From: UBA1479 sp963972065
GTDB lineage: Bacteria > Pseudomonadota > Alphaproteobacteria > Rhodospirillales > Casp-alpha2
Assembly (NCBI GenBank): GCA_963972065.1
Contig: CAXAVJ010000055.1
Coordinates: 1 to 23,131 of the forward strand
Direction: 5' to 3'
Length of the DNA: 23,131 nt
This document shows, piece after piece, positions 7,436-14,337 of the stretch (positions within the stretch are counted from its first letter, which is position 1; every line of letters starts with the position of its first letter). The notes under the pieces were generated by a model. It searched no databases. It had not been told where the DNA came from and saw only the letters and a list, made by a program, of their open reading frames with translations. The position numbers and the translations under genes were made by a program.

Positions 7436-8293
7436 ATGCCTGCACGGATGAATATCATTGTATTTTCTGCGACCCGCCGCCGGCGGTTCCCGCTGGTCTT
7501 GGCGGGGCTTGGCGCGATGCTGTTCGCCGCCGCCGGGGCCGCCGCCGCGGACACCTGCGACCCCTTCCCCAGCGATCCTTACGTCGGTGCCGTCAGCCAT
7601 GAGCGGGTGATCGATTATGTCGACCGTAAGTTCGCCGGGGACTGGTCACGTTATATCCAGTTGCAGGCCGACCGCATCCGCCGGATCGATGCCCTGGCCC
7701 AGGCGGGTAAGGCGCTGCCGGTGCGGCACGGCGGCGGCCGGGTCGATCTCACGGGAAGCGATCTGAACCATTACATCGCCCTGGCGCGTAAGCGCCTGCC
7801 GGTGCTGCGCTGCCTGAGCCGCCGGCCGGAAACAGTCATCGAGGCCTCGGCCGCCAATCTGAACGATTTCGCGACGGCGGCCGGGGGAACCCAGGTTGCG
7901 GTGGTGCCGAAGGCCGCCACCGCCGACGCGGCCAAAGCTCCCGAAACACCACCGGCGCCGCAGCAGGCCCGCCTGCAACTCCGCAGCCTGGTCGCCAATC
8001 CGCCGTCGCCGCCGCACGATCTGGTCATCACGGCGTCCTGTGGTGGGTCCGGGGCGCTGGTCAAGGTCGCCAATCTGGGCGCGCCCTTCCCCGCACCCGG
8101 CAACATCACCGTGTTTCGCCTGGATGCGGACAACCAGGTCGTGAAGACCCGGCGCGTGCAGCTCGACGCCAAGCAGGTCTCGTCCTTCGAGGTCAAGAGA
8201 CAGCCCGGGGTGACGGAACGCTATGGTGTGTTCATCGACCCGTCCTGGTATTTCCGCGGCCGAACGGTCGATGCCGCCCTGACCTGCGGCTGA
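7436..8293 (+). CDS. Secreted protein of unknown function, two-domain
   Basis: 285 residues, not recognised as a known family. An N-terminal signal peptide is clear: an Arg-rich stretch (TRRRRF), a hydrophobic core and an Ala-rich end (AAGAAAA before DTCD), giving cleavage near residue 38. The mature protein has an N-terminal, probably helical part (about 40-150), a Pro/Ala linker (KAPETPPAPQQA, about 165-180) and a C-terminal strand-rich part with LVKVANLGAPFPAPGNITVF and SSFEVKRQPG, resembling a small beta-sandwich. Four cysteines (DTCD, LRCLS, TASCGG, LTCG) remain after cleavage and could form two periplasmic disulfides. AAGGG lies about 10 nt before the ATG; a second ATG at 7448 is possible. 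It stands alone, with an 11-base repeat on each side. No function is proposed. Confidence 0.72.
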   Translation: MPARMNIIVFSATRRRRFPLVLAGLGAMLFAAAGAAAADTCDPFPSDPYVGAVSHERVIDYVDRKFAGDWSRYIQLQADRIRRIDALAQAGKALPVRHGGGRVDLTGSDLNHYIALARKRLPVLRCLSRRPETVIEASAANLNDFATAAGGTQVAVVPKAATADAAKAPETPPAPQQARLQLRSLVANPPSPPHDLVITASCGGSGALVKVANLGAPFPAPGNITVFRLDADNQVVKTRRVQLDAKQVSSFEVKRQPGVTERYGVFIDPSWYFRGRTVDAALTCG

Positions 8294-8419
8294 GTACTCG
8301 GATTAACGCGCCTTGCGGCCAGTCTTCTGCGTGCGGCGTGGGGAATTTCCTTGCCATCACCGCCCCCGATCGCGTTGAAATGAATCCGGGGGGCGACGCA
8401 TGGCTGGGAGGCAAGGTCG

Positions 8420-10387
8420 GTGACGATTGAGGTTGAATGGCGTGACTACGACGTGATCGTGGTCGGTTCGGGCGGCGCCGGCAGTGCCGCCGCCGACGCG
8501 GCGGCGGCCGAGGGCGCCCGGGTGCTGGTCGTGTCCAAGGATCCCATCGCCTGTTCCGACACCAAAATTTCCGAAGGCAACGCGACCGTGCGCGGCACGG
8601 TCAGCGACGCGGACACGGAACAGGAACTATCCGACAACCTGCGGGTATCCGGCGCGGACCTGCCGCTGCCGGCCCTGACCGCCGCCTATGCCAAGGACAG
8701 CCGTCCCGCTTATGACTGGTACCGGGCCCACGGCCTGCGGCCCAAGATCAACCGGGACCGCCAGGGCCCCTTTGCCCGGCCCCTGGCCAAGGGCGGGCAT
8801 ACGGTGGCGCGTTCGGTCGGGCATAAGAATGCCGGGGTCGCCTTCAGCCATGCCGCTTGGGACGCCGTGGTCGAGGGTGCGCACATCGACTACCTGGAAG
8901 ATGCCTGGTTCCTCGACCTCGCCGTGGCGGGGGCCGAAAACGGCGCCCCGGGGCGGGTCGCGGGCGGCCTTGTCTATCATGCCGCGACGGGGACGCTGGT
9001 CGCCGTGCGGGCGTCCGCCGTGGTGATGGCGTCCGGGGGGCTCAACACGCTCTATTTTCCCAAGACCGACACCATGCGCGGCAATACGGGCGACGGTTAT
9101 GCCGCCGCCGCCCGCGCCGGGGCCGACCTGGTCGACATGGAACAGGTGCAGTTCCTGCCGTTCTGCCTGACCGCCCCCGCGTCCTATGAAGGGTTGCTGG
9201 TCGGCGAGCCGTCGACGGCCAGTTTCCTCGGCGTGCTGCGCGACCGCCACGGCAAGGTCATCCTGGACGGCGTCTATCTGCGGACCCGCGCCGAATGTTC
9301 CGCCGCCATCATGCGCGCCGTCGCCGACGGCCGCGGCACGGACGGCGGCGGCGCTTATCTGGACCTCACGGCGAACGCCCGCCTGCCCCGTTCCGGCAAG
9401 GGCTTCATGCGCTATCTGGAAACCTCCATGCCCTCGGCCTACCGCACGGCCCGCCAAGCCCTCAGCAAGCCGGCGGTGCGTTGCGAAGAATCCTGGGAAG
9501 TCCGCCCCGCCGCCCATTACACCATGGGCGGCATCCGGGTCGACGCCACCGGGGCGTCGGTCGGCGGCCCGGGCGACGGTACGGCTGCTGCCGGGCTGTC
9601 CGGGTTGTTCGCCGCCGGTCAAGCCATGGGCGGGGTGTTCGGCGCCAACCGTCTGGGCTCCACCGCGCTTACGGAAAATGTCGTGTTCGGCCTGCGGGCC
9701 GGGCGCGGTGCGGCGGATCACGCGCGGGCCCATCCCCGCCCCGCCGGTGACGACGCCTTCCGCCCGCTGATCGCCGCCGCCACGGCCCAGTTCGGGCATG
9801 GCGGCGATCAGGCCCCGGCGCTCCTTAAGCTTGAATTACAGCGTGCGGCCTGGGACCACATCGGCCCGGCGCGCACGGCCGACAGCCTGGACCGCATGGA
9901 CGCCGTGATCGACGATCTGGCCGATCGCGCCGGGCGTGCGGCGGTGCCCGATTACGCCCTGTGGAATCAGGCCTTCATCGAATGGGTGGAATTGCGCAGC
10001 CTGCTCGACGTTGCCCGCGCGGTGACGGCGGCTGCCCGCGAACGGGATGCCAGTGTCGGCGGCCATGTGCGCCTGGACCGGCCCCAGGTGTCGATCCTGG
10101 CGCAGCCCTATTCGACCGTGGTGCGCGGTCAGACCGGAAATGGCGGGGTGTTGCGCGTTCAGGCGGTCCGCGCCCGCCGGCCGCGCACGCCGGCAATGCG
10201 CCTGCTTGCGATGCGCTTGAAAGACGCCTGGCGCAAGACCCAGGCGAAGGCGCTCTGCCTGCTGCCGCCGGCCCTGCTCGATCCCATCCTCGACCGCCGT
10301 TACCGGGCCATCCTGGGCCCGGGTGACGCCGCCCCGGCTGTCTCGCCCGGTGATCCCGCCGCCGCCGTCGCCGATGCCGCCGAATAA
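8420..10387 (+). CDS. Fumarate reductase/succinate dehydrogenase-like flavoprotein, atypical
   Basis: 655-residue FAD enzyme of the SdhA/FrdA/NadB superfamily. FAD binding is shown by VVGSGGAG (G16, G18, G21) and the C-terminal GLFAAGQAMGGVFGANRLGS. The start is GTG, chosen because GGGAGG lies 8 nt upstream and MTIEVEWRDYDVIVVG begins naturally. In SdhA the flavin-linking His lies in RSHTVAAQGG; the aligned CSDTKISEGN has Asp47, so FAD should be non-covalent. Three substrate-pocket residues appear kept: R290 (RAECS), H366 (AHYTMGG) and R411 (ANRLGS). The His of QFHPTG is L246 (QFLPF) and the Thr of TEG is G262 (VGEP). I infer oxidoreduction of a substrate other than succinate/fumarate. The Fe-S partner starts 13 bp after the stop. 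No membrane anchor subunit is nearby. Confidence 0.85.
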   Translation: MTIEVEWRDYDVIVVGSGGAGSAAADAAAAEGARVLVVSKDPIACSDTKISEGNATVRGTVSDADTEQELSDNLRVSGADLPLPALTAAYAKDSRPAYDWYRAHGLRPKINRDRQGPFARPLAKGGHTVARSVGHKNAGVAFSHAAWDAVVEGAHIDYLEDAWFLDLAVAGAENGAPGRVAGGLVYHAATGTLVAVRASAVVMASGGLNTLYFPKTDTMRGNTGDGYAAAARAGADLVDMEQVQFLPFCLTAPASYEGLLVGEPSTASFLGVLRDRHGKVILDGVYLRTRAECSAAIMRAVADGRGTDGGGAYLDLTANARLPRSGKGFMRYLETSMPSAYRTARQALSKPAVRCEESWEVRPAAHYTMGGIRVDATGASVGGPGDGTAAAGLSGLFAAGQAMGGVFGANRLGSTALTENVVFGLRAGRGAADHARAHPRPAGDDAFRPLIAAATAQFGHGGDQAPALLKLELQRAAWDHIGPARTADSLDRMDAVIDDLADRAGRAAVPDYALWNQAFIEWVELRSLLDVARAVTAAARERDASVGGHVRLDRPQVSILAQPYSTVVRGQTGNGGVLRVQAVRARRPRTPAMRLLAMRLKDAWRKTQAKALCLLPPALLDPILDRRYRAILGPGDAAPAVSPGDPAAAVADAAE

Positions 10388-10400
10388 GAAAGCCCAGCCC

Positions 10401-11132
10401 ATGAAAATCGATATCGTCACCACCCGCAACGGCGTCCGCGAAACCGTCGCCTATGACTACCGCCCCCGTCAGGAGGGCGAACGGCCGATGATCCTGGACG
10501 TTCTGTTGCAGGCCCAGGCGACGGCCCTGCCGGATCTCGCCTTCCGTTACGGCTGCCGGGCGCGCAACTGCGGGGTCTGTACAATCGACGTCAACGGGCG
10601 GCCGCGCATCGCCTGCCGCGCCCGTGTGCGCGCGGGCGACCGCATCGAGCCCATGGCGACCCTGCCCGTGCTGGCCGATCTGGTGGTGCGGCGCGACGGC
10701 ATCGCCCGCCAGTTGCAGGGCCGCACGACGGCGGACCACCGCGATTCGGACCTGAACGAAGAAGCGCCCGAGGGCTATCACGACCTGACCGCCTGCATCG
10801 AATGCTATGCCTGCCTGGACGGCTGTCCCATGCATGCCCGAAATTTCGCGGACGGCGCCGCCGATGCGGCCGCGCCGGACCCGGCGACGGGCTATCGCTG
10901 GGGCAATCCCTTTTCGCTGTTGAAGCTGCAACGCCTGCGCCTGGACCCCTGCGTGACCGAGGACGGGCGACAGGCGGCGCTGGATGCGGCGATCGACCTG
11001 GGCCTGGACGCCTGCGTCGGCTGCAAGGGCTGCAAATGCGGCGTCGGGATTGATCTCAAGGGCGGGGTCGTCGGCGAACTGTTGGCCGCCGCCGGGGACA
11101 GGCTGTCCGGCGGCGGGGCGTCCGCCGACTGA
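10401..11132 (+). CDS. SdhB/FrdB-like iron-sulfur subunit, altered C-terminal cluster
   Basis: 243-residue electron-transfer partner of the preceding flavoprotein. The N-terminal [2Fe-2S] ferredoxin domain has the exact SdhB spacing: C52-x4-C57-x2-C60-x11-C72 (CRARNCGVC...C). The second domain has C132-x2-C135-x2-C138-x3-C142-P (CIECYACLDGCP). The last motif should be C-x5-C-x3-C-P but reads C205-x2-C208-x2-C211-x-C213 (CVGCKGCKC), with no Cys-Pro. Eight second-domain cysteines could hold two clusters, but not in the usual [4Fe-4S]/[3Fe-4S] pattern. The start is ATG 10401 (MKIDIVTTRNG), 13 bp after the flavoprotein stop; the frame is open further upstream, but that stretch is Pro-rich shadow. 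Only a weak AAGAAAG precedes it, so translational coupling is likely. The electron acceptor is unknown. Confidence 0.85.
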   Translation: MKIDIVTTRNGVRETVAYDYRPRQEGERPMILDVLLQAQATALPDLAFRYGCRARNCGVCTIDVNGRPRIACRARVRAGDRIEPMATLPVLADLVVRRDGIARQLQGRTTADHRDSDLNEEAPEGYHDLTACIECYACLDGCPMHARNFADGAADAAAPDPATGYRWGNPFSLLKLQRLRLDPCVTEDGRQAALDAAIDLGLDACVGCKGCKCGVGIDLKGGVVGELLAAAGDRLSGGGASAD

Positions 11133-11150
11133 CACCCCGCCCCGCGCGGA

Positions 11151-12098
11151 TCAGGCGGCGTCGCGGCAGGCATGGCCGATGCAGGCGACGTGGCGGTGGT
11201 CCGTGCCGCAGCAGCCGCCCAGCACCGTGAAATGTGGAAACGCCGCCCGGAGGGCGCGGTACTGGCCGCCTAGTTCCTGGGGGTCGCCCTCGTCCAGTTC
11301 CACCGAGTTGTCCAGTTCCGCATGGCTTTTGACGGAAGCGTTGGCGCGAATGCCCCGGATGCGCGCGACCCAATCGGCCCCCTGTTCAAGGGCGTCCTGG
11401 AAATGGGTCGGATGGGCGCAGTTGATCATGTAATAGGCGACGGCGCCGCCGGTCGCGTCGTCGACGGCCTTGATGGCGTCGGCCAGGGCCCGGCCTTCGG
11501 GCAGGCGGCCGTCGGTTTCCGTGGTGAAGGAAATGACCACGGGCAGGCCGGCCTTTCCGGCGGCGCGGGCGATGCCCGTCGCCTCGCCCACATGGGTGAT
11601 GGTCATGGCCGTCACCAGGTCGGCCTCGGTTTCGGCGAAGGTTGCGATCTGCGCCGCGTGATAGGCCTCGGCCGCATCGGGGGTCAGCAGTTCCGCCGGG
11701 TTATAGCCGTCGCCGCGCGGGCCGATGTTGCCGCTGATCACCATGGGGCTTTGCGGGGTTTCGTGGCGGGCGCGGATGTCGGCCATCAGGGCCACGGCCG
11801 CGGCGTTGACGCGGGCCAGGTCCGTGCGGCCATAGCCCAGCTTGGCCCCCCAGTCCGCATGGGCCCGCCAGGTCGGCGTTTCCAGGATGAAGCCGGCCTG
11901 CCGGGCCAGGGCGGCCAGGATGAAGGGCGTCATGTAGTTGGTGATCTCGGCCCGGCCGGCGGCGTCGTCGACCAAGGGGAACGACGCGAATTCCGGCAGG
12001 TCGATGCCCCGCTGAAAGCAGAGATAGGTTTCCAGCCCGCCGTCGGTGAGGAAGAGCCTGCCGTCCAGCTGCGGCAGTCGGGTGCGGTATGTCGCCAT
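11151..12098 (-). CDS. Homocysteine S-methyltransferase-family protein
   Basis: 315-residue zinc-dependent methyl-transfer barrel of the MmuM/BHMT/MetH N-domain family. It opens with FLTDGGLETYL, and the zinc ligands are C227 (MINCAHPTHF) and the pair C296-C297 (GGCCGTDHRHV), all in expected places. Full-length members methylate homocysteine or selenohomocysteine using S-methylmethionine, betaine or similar donors; the donor is not readable here. ATG 12098 (MATYRTRLP) is chosen because AAAAGGA lies 8 nt upstream; ATG 12116 would add six residues without a ribosome site. It converges on the Fe-S gene (18 bp between stops) and diverges from a TetR-type gene, whose product probably controls it through inverted repeats between them. 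Confidence 0.88.
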   Translation of the reverse strand: MATYRTRLPQLDGRLFLTDGGLETYLCFQRGIDLPEFASFPLVDDAAGRAEITNYMTPFILAALARQAGFILETPTWRAHADWGAKLGYGRTDLARVNAAAVALMADIRARHETPQSPMVISGNIGPRGDGYNPAELLTPDAAEAYHAAQIATFAETEADLVTAMTITHVGEATGIARAAGKAGLPVVISFTTETDGRLPEGRALADAIKAVDDATGGAVAYYMINCAHPTHFQDALEQGADWVARIRGIRANASVKSHAELDNSVELDEGDPQELGGQYRALRAAFPHFTVLGGCCGTDHRHVACIGHACRDAA

Positions 12099-12255
12099 GG
12101 TTTGGGTCCTTTTCAATGATGGGCGGTCGGATTAAATGAAGGGCGGCATGGATAACGGCTGGCCCCACCCCGCGACAGGCGACCCATGGTCCTGCCGGGG
12201 GCATTTTCTTTTTGTCTTTAATATCAGTTGGATGAGCGTGATTTCTGACGAGCCG

Positions 12256-12271
12256 TGACAAGCTCTTGTCA
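12256..12271. promoter_or_regulatory. Inverted repeat 1, candidate TetR operator
   Basis: TGACAAG-CT-CTTGTCA, perfect 7-bp arms around two bases, overlapping a TTGACA -35-like hexamer for the methyltransferase gene. The symmetry is seen; protein binding is inferred. Confidence 0.5.
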
Positions 12272-12286
12272 ATCATCGCGAAAAAA

Positions 12287-12303
12287 CTGTACCTACGGTA
12301 CAG
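12287..12303. promoter_or_regulatory. Inverted repeat 2, candidate TetR operator
   Basis: CTGTACC-TAC-GGTACAG, perfect 7-bp arms around three bases, 19 bp before the tetR start codon and just ahead of its GGAGGG ribosome site. Size, symmetry and position are those of a typical TetR-family autoregulatory operator. Confidence 0.68.
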
Positions 12304-12321
12304 CTTCGGAGGGTATGGCGG

Positions 12322-12957
12322 ATGGTCTCAGGCATGAACGCCCCCGCATCGCGCAAAGGTGCGGCGACGCGGGATCAGATTCTCGATGCCGCGGAAACAG
12401 CGGTCCTGGCAAAGGGCTTCGCCGGCACGTCGATCGACGAGCTGATCGCCGTCGTCGGCATCACCAAAAGCGGCTTCTTCTATCATTTCAAGGACAAGGG
12501 TGCGTTGGCGAAGGCGTTGCTTGAACGCTATATCGCGCGCGAAGATGCCTTGTTCGACGATCTGTTCAGCCGCGCGGACGAGCTGAACGAAGATCCCCTG
12601 CACGGCTTCCTGGTCGGCCTCAAGATGCTGTCGGAATTGTTGGCGGACCTGCCCACCGGGCACCCCGGTTGTCTGATCGCCGCTTATTGCTATCAGGACC
12701 GCCTGTTCGACCGGGAGGTGCGCGAGCTCAACACCCGGGCGACCTTGGGGTGGCGCCGGCGGTTCCGTGACCGGCTCGACCGGATCGCCGCGCGCTATCC
12801 GCCCCGCGCCGATGTGGACCTGGACGACGTGGCCGACATGCTGTTGGTGGTCGCCGACGGCGGCATCATCTTGTCGAAGGCGGTCGGCGATACGTCGCTC
12901 CTGGCCCGCCAGGTCATGTTGTACAGGGATTACCTGCGCCACTTGTTCCAGGCGTAA
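12322..12957 (+). CDS. TetR/AcrR-family transcriptional regulator
   Basis: 211-residue one-component repressor-type protein. The N-terminal helix-turn-helix is clear: RDQILDAAETAVLAKGFAGT followed by SIDELIAVVGITKSGFFYHF (about residues 18-60). The C-terminal ligand-binding domain is helical, with a HPGCLIAAYCYQ segment like those of TetR_C members of the YxaF/LmrA kind. GGAGGG lies 8 nt before ATG 12322. It diverges from the homocysteine S-methyltransferase-family gene with a 223-bp gap that contains two perfect inverted repeats, so regulation of both genes by this protein is the simplest reading. The ligand is unknown. Confidence 0.92.
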   Translation: MVSGMNAPASRKGAATRDQILDAAETAVLAKGFAGTSIDELIAVVGITKSGFFYHFKDKGALAKALLERYIAREDALFDDLFSRADELNEDPLHGFLVGLKMLSELLADLPTGHPGCLIAAYCYQDRLFDREVRELNTRATLGWRRRFRDRLDRIAARYPPRADVDLDDVADMLLVVADGGIILSKAVGDTSLLARQVMLYRDYLRHLFQA

Positions 12958-12978
12958 GCCGCCCGCCGGCGCCGGCGC

Positions 12979-13386
12979 CTAGGGATCGCGCTTCAGGCCT
13001 TTGGCTTCCAAGGCTTCCAGATACCGGGACCACAGTTCGTCCTGCCGCGTGCCCATGTCGTAGAGGAATTCCCACGAAAAGATGCCGGTATCGTGCAGGT
13101 CGTCGAATTTCAGGCGCACGGCGTAGTTGCCCACGGGCTCGGCGCCGATGATGTTCACATGGCGGCGGCCGGCGATCACGGTTTTCTGCCCGGGGCCGTG
13201 GCCCTGGACCTCGGCCGAGGGGCTTTCCACGCGCAGCAGTTCCGCCGGGATGCGGAACTTGGCGCCGTCGTCGAAATCGACCTCCAGCACCTTGTCGTCC
13301 TTCTTGATGCGCAGCTCGACCGGCGTGTGGCGGCTGCCGTGGTTGCCGGTCGCGGTCTGCGATTGAAAGGTCTTTCCGGTGGTCAT
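12979..13386 (-). CDS. DUF971 (GBBH-like N-terminal) domain protein
   Basis: 135-residue protein carrying the DUF971 domain, the same fold as the N-terminal region of gamma-butyrobetaine hydroxylase: ELRIKKDDKVLEVDFDDGAKFRIPAELLRVESPSAEVQGHG, then the family-typical YAVRLKFDDLHDTGIFSWEFLYDMG. Stand-alone members also occur fused or linked to Fe-S scaffold and MRP-type proteins, so a role around iron-sulfur or metal chemistry has been proposed, but no reaction is known. No catalytic dioxygenase domain is present. Its ATG overlaps the stop of the UPF0434 gene by four bases (ATGA), so translation is coupled. It converges on tetR with 21 bp between stops. Confidence 0.9.
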   Translation of the reverse strand: MTTGKTFQSQTATGNHGSRHTPVELRIKKDDKVLEVDFDDGAKFRIPAELLRVESPSAEVQGHGPGQKTVIAGRRHVNIIGAEPVGNYAVRLKFDDLHDTGIFSWEFLYDMGTRQDELWSRYLEALEAKGLKRDP

Positions 13387-13586
13387 GGTTGGGTGCTCCC
13401 GCCGTCGGCTTTGATCTGGCGCGCCTCGTCCGGCAGCATGATCGGGATGCCGTCCCGGATGGGATAGGCCAGACCTGCCTGTCGGCTGATCAGTTCGCCC
13501 TTGGCCGCGTCATAATCCAGCGGCCCCTTGGTCACGGGACAGACCAGAATTTCCAGCAGTTTCGGGTCCACTTGGGCGTTGTTCAT
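13383..13586 (-). CDS. UPF0434/Trm112-like small protein
   Basis: 67-residue member of the Trm112/YcaR family: LLEILVCPVTKGPLDYD, then LAYPIRDGIPIMLPDEAR. YcaR-type members have further cysteines in CPVC and ELIC; here only C16 remains (CPVTKG, ELISRQ), so the zinc site is absent. This form may not bind metal. Eukaryotic Trm112 activates methyltransferases; the bacterial role is not established. An excellent AAGGAGA lies about 10 nt upstream of the ATG. It is the third gene of the cnoX-LON-UPF0434-DUF971 operon and overlaps DUF971 by 4 bp. Confidence 0.92.
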   Translation of the reverse strand: MNNAQVDPKLLEILVCPVTKGPLDYDAAKGELISRQAGLAYPIRDGIPIMLPDEARQIKADGGSTQP

Positions 13587-13638
13587 CGATGCCGTCTCCT
13601 TGGGTTGTCCCGGTGCTTTCCCCCGGGCGGGCGTTCCG

Positions 13639-14325
13639 TCAGTGGGATGCGGCGCCCGGGTCGGGCGCGATGCCCCGGGCCGACATCTCCAGTAAGTCGA
13701 TCAACAGCGCGGCCCGCGCCGCCGGGCCGTCGCATTCCAAAAGCGCCTGTTTCTCGCGCAGGTCGAACGGGCAGACCATGGCCAGCGAGGTGACCAGCAG
13801 GGTGTCGGGCGCGTCCTCGATGGACGACCAATCGGCATCAAGCCCGCGGGCGTCGAAAAACCCGGCCGCCGCCGTGATCAGACGGTCCCGGTCATAGGCC
13901 AGATCGGCGTTGTCATCCAGATCGCCCGTGAATTCGCCGAAGTCCGGGCGCACCCGGCGATAGCCATTGCGCGGCGTCAGTTCCTCGGCAACGCGGAACC
14001 GGGTTTGGCCCAGCAGGGTGATCAGAAACCGCCCGTCGCCGGTTTCGGAAAAGCTGACGATGCGCCCCAGGCAGCCCACGGGATAGATCGCGGCGTCATC
14101 GCGCAGGTCCGGGTCGCGGGGGGCCTCGCCCTGAACCGGGGCGGGCTGGATCATGCCGATCACGCGGCCGGCCGCCATGGCGTCCAGGATCATGTTCAGA
14201 TAACGCGGTTCGAAAATGTTCAGCGGCAACTGCCCGCCCGGCAGCAGCAAAGCCCCCGGCAGCGGAAAGATGGGCAGCACGTCCGGCAGCTTTCCCGTGT
14301 CCGGATAATGGGCGCCGTAGGCCAT
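13639..14325 (-). CDS. LON substrate-binding-domain protein (stand-alone)
   Basis: 228-residue protein consisting of the Lon N-terminal substrate-binding domain only: LPIFPLPGALLLPGGQLPLNIFEPRYLNMI at residues 17-46 and a GCLGRIVSFSETGDGRFLITLLGQTRFRV core. The ATPase and protease domains of Lon are absent, as usual for this bacterial family. It probably recognises or presents proteins, but its partner is unknown. AAAGGAACC precedes the ATG. It starts 12 bp after the cnoX stop, so the two are co-transcribed, which suggests a protein-quality role. Confidence 0.92.
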   Translation of the reverse strand: MAYGAHYPDTGKLPDVLPIFPLPGALLLPGGQLPLNIFEPRYLNMILDAMAAGRVIGMIQPAPVQGEAPRDPDLRDDAAIYPVGCLGRIVSFSETGDGRFLITLLGQTRFRVAEELTPRNGYRRVRPDFGEFTGDLDDNADLAYDRDRLITAAAGFFDARGLDADWSSIEDAPDTLLVTSLAMVCPFDLREKQALLECDGPAARAALLIDLLEMSARGIAPDPGAASH

Positions 14326-14337
14326 GGCGGTTCCTTT

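Larger units (their letters stand above)
12099..12321. promoter_or_regulatory. Divergent control region, methyltransferase / TetR
   Basis: No gene is seen. A perfect TTGACA -35-like hexamer for the minus-strand gene lies at 12267-12272 inside the first inverted repeat, but no good -10 is found at 16-18 bp. A TATTAA (12218-12223, minus strand) is the best AT-rich hexamer further on. TTGTCA at 12266-12271 could be the -35 of the tetR-side promoter. Confidence 0.5.

Noticed and set aside
11112..11141. GGCGGGG...CCCCGCC repeat at the end of the Fe-S gene as a bidirectional terminator
   Set aside because: The loop is 16 nt and no T-run follows on either strand; too weak to call.
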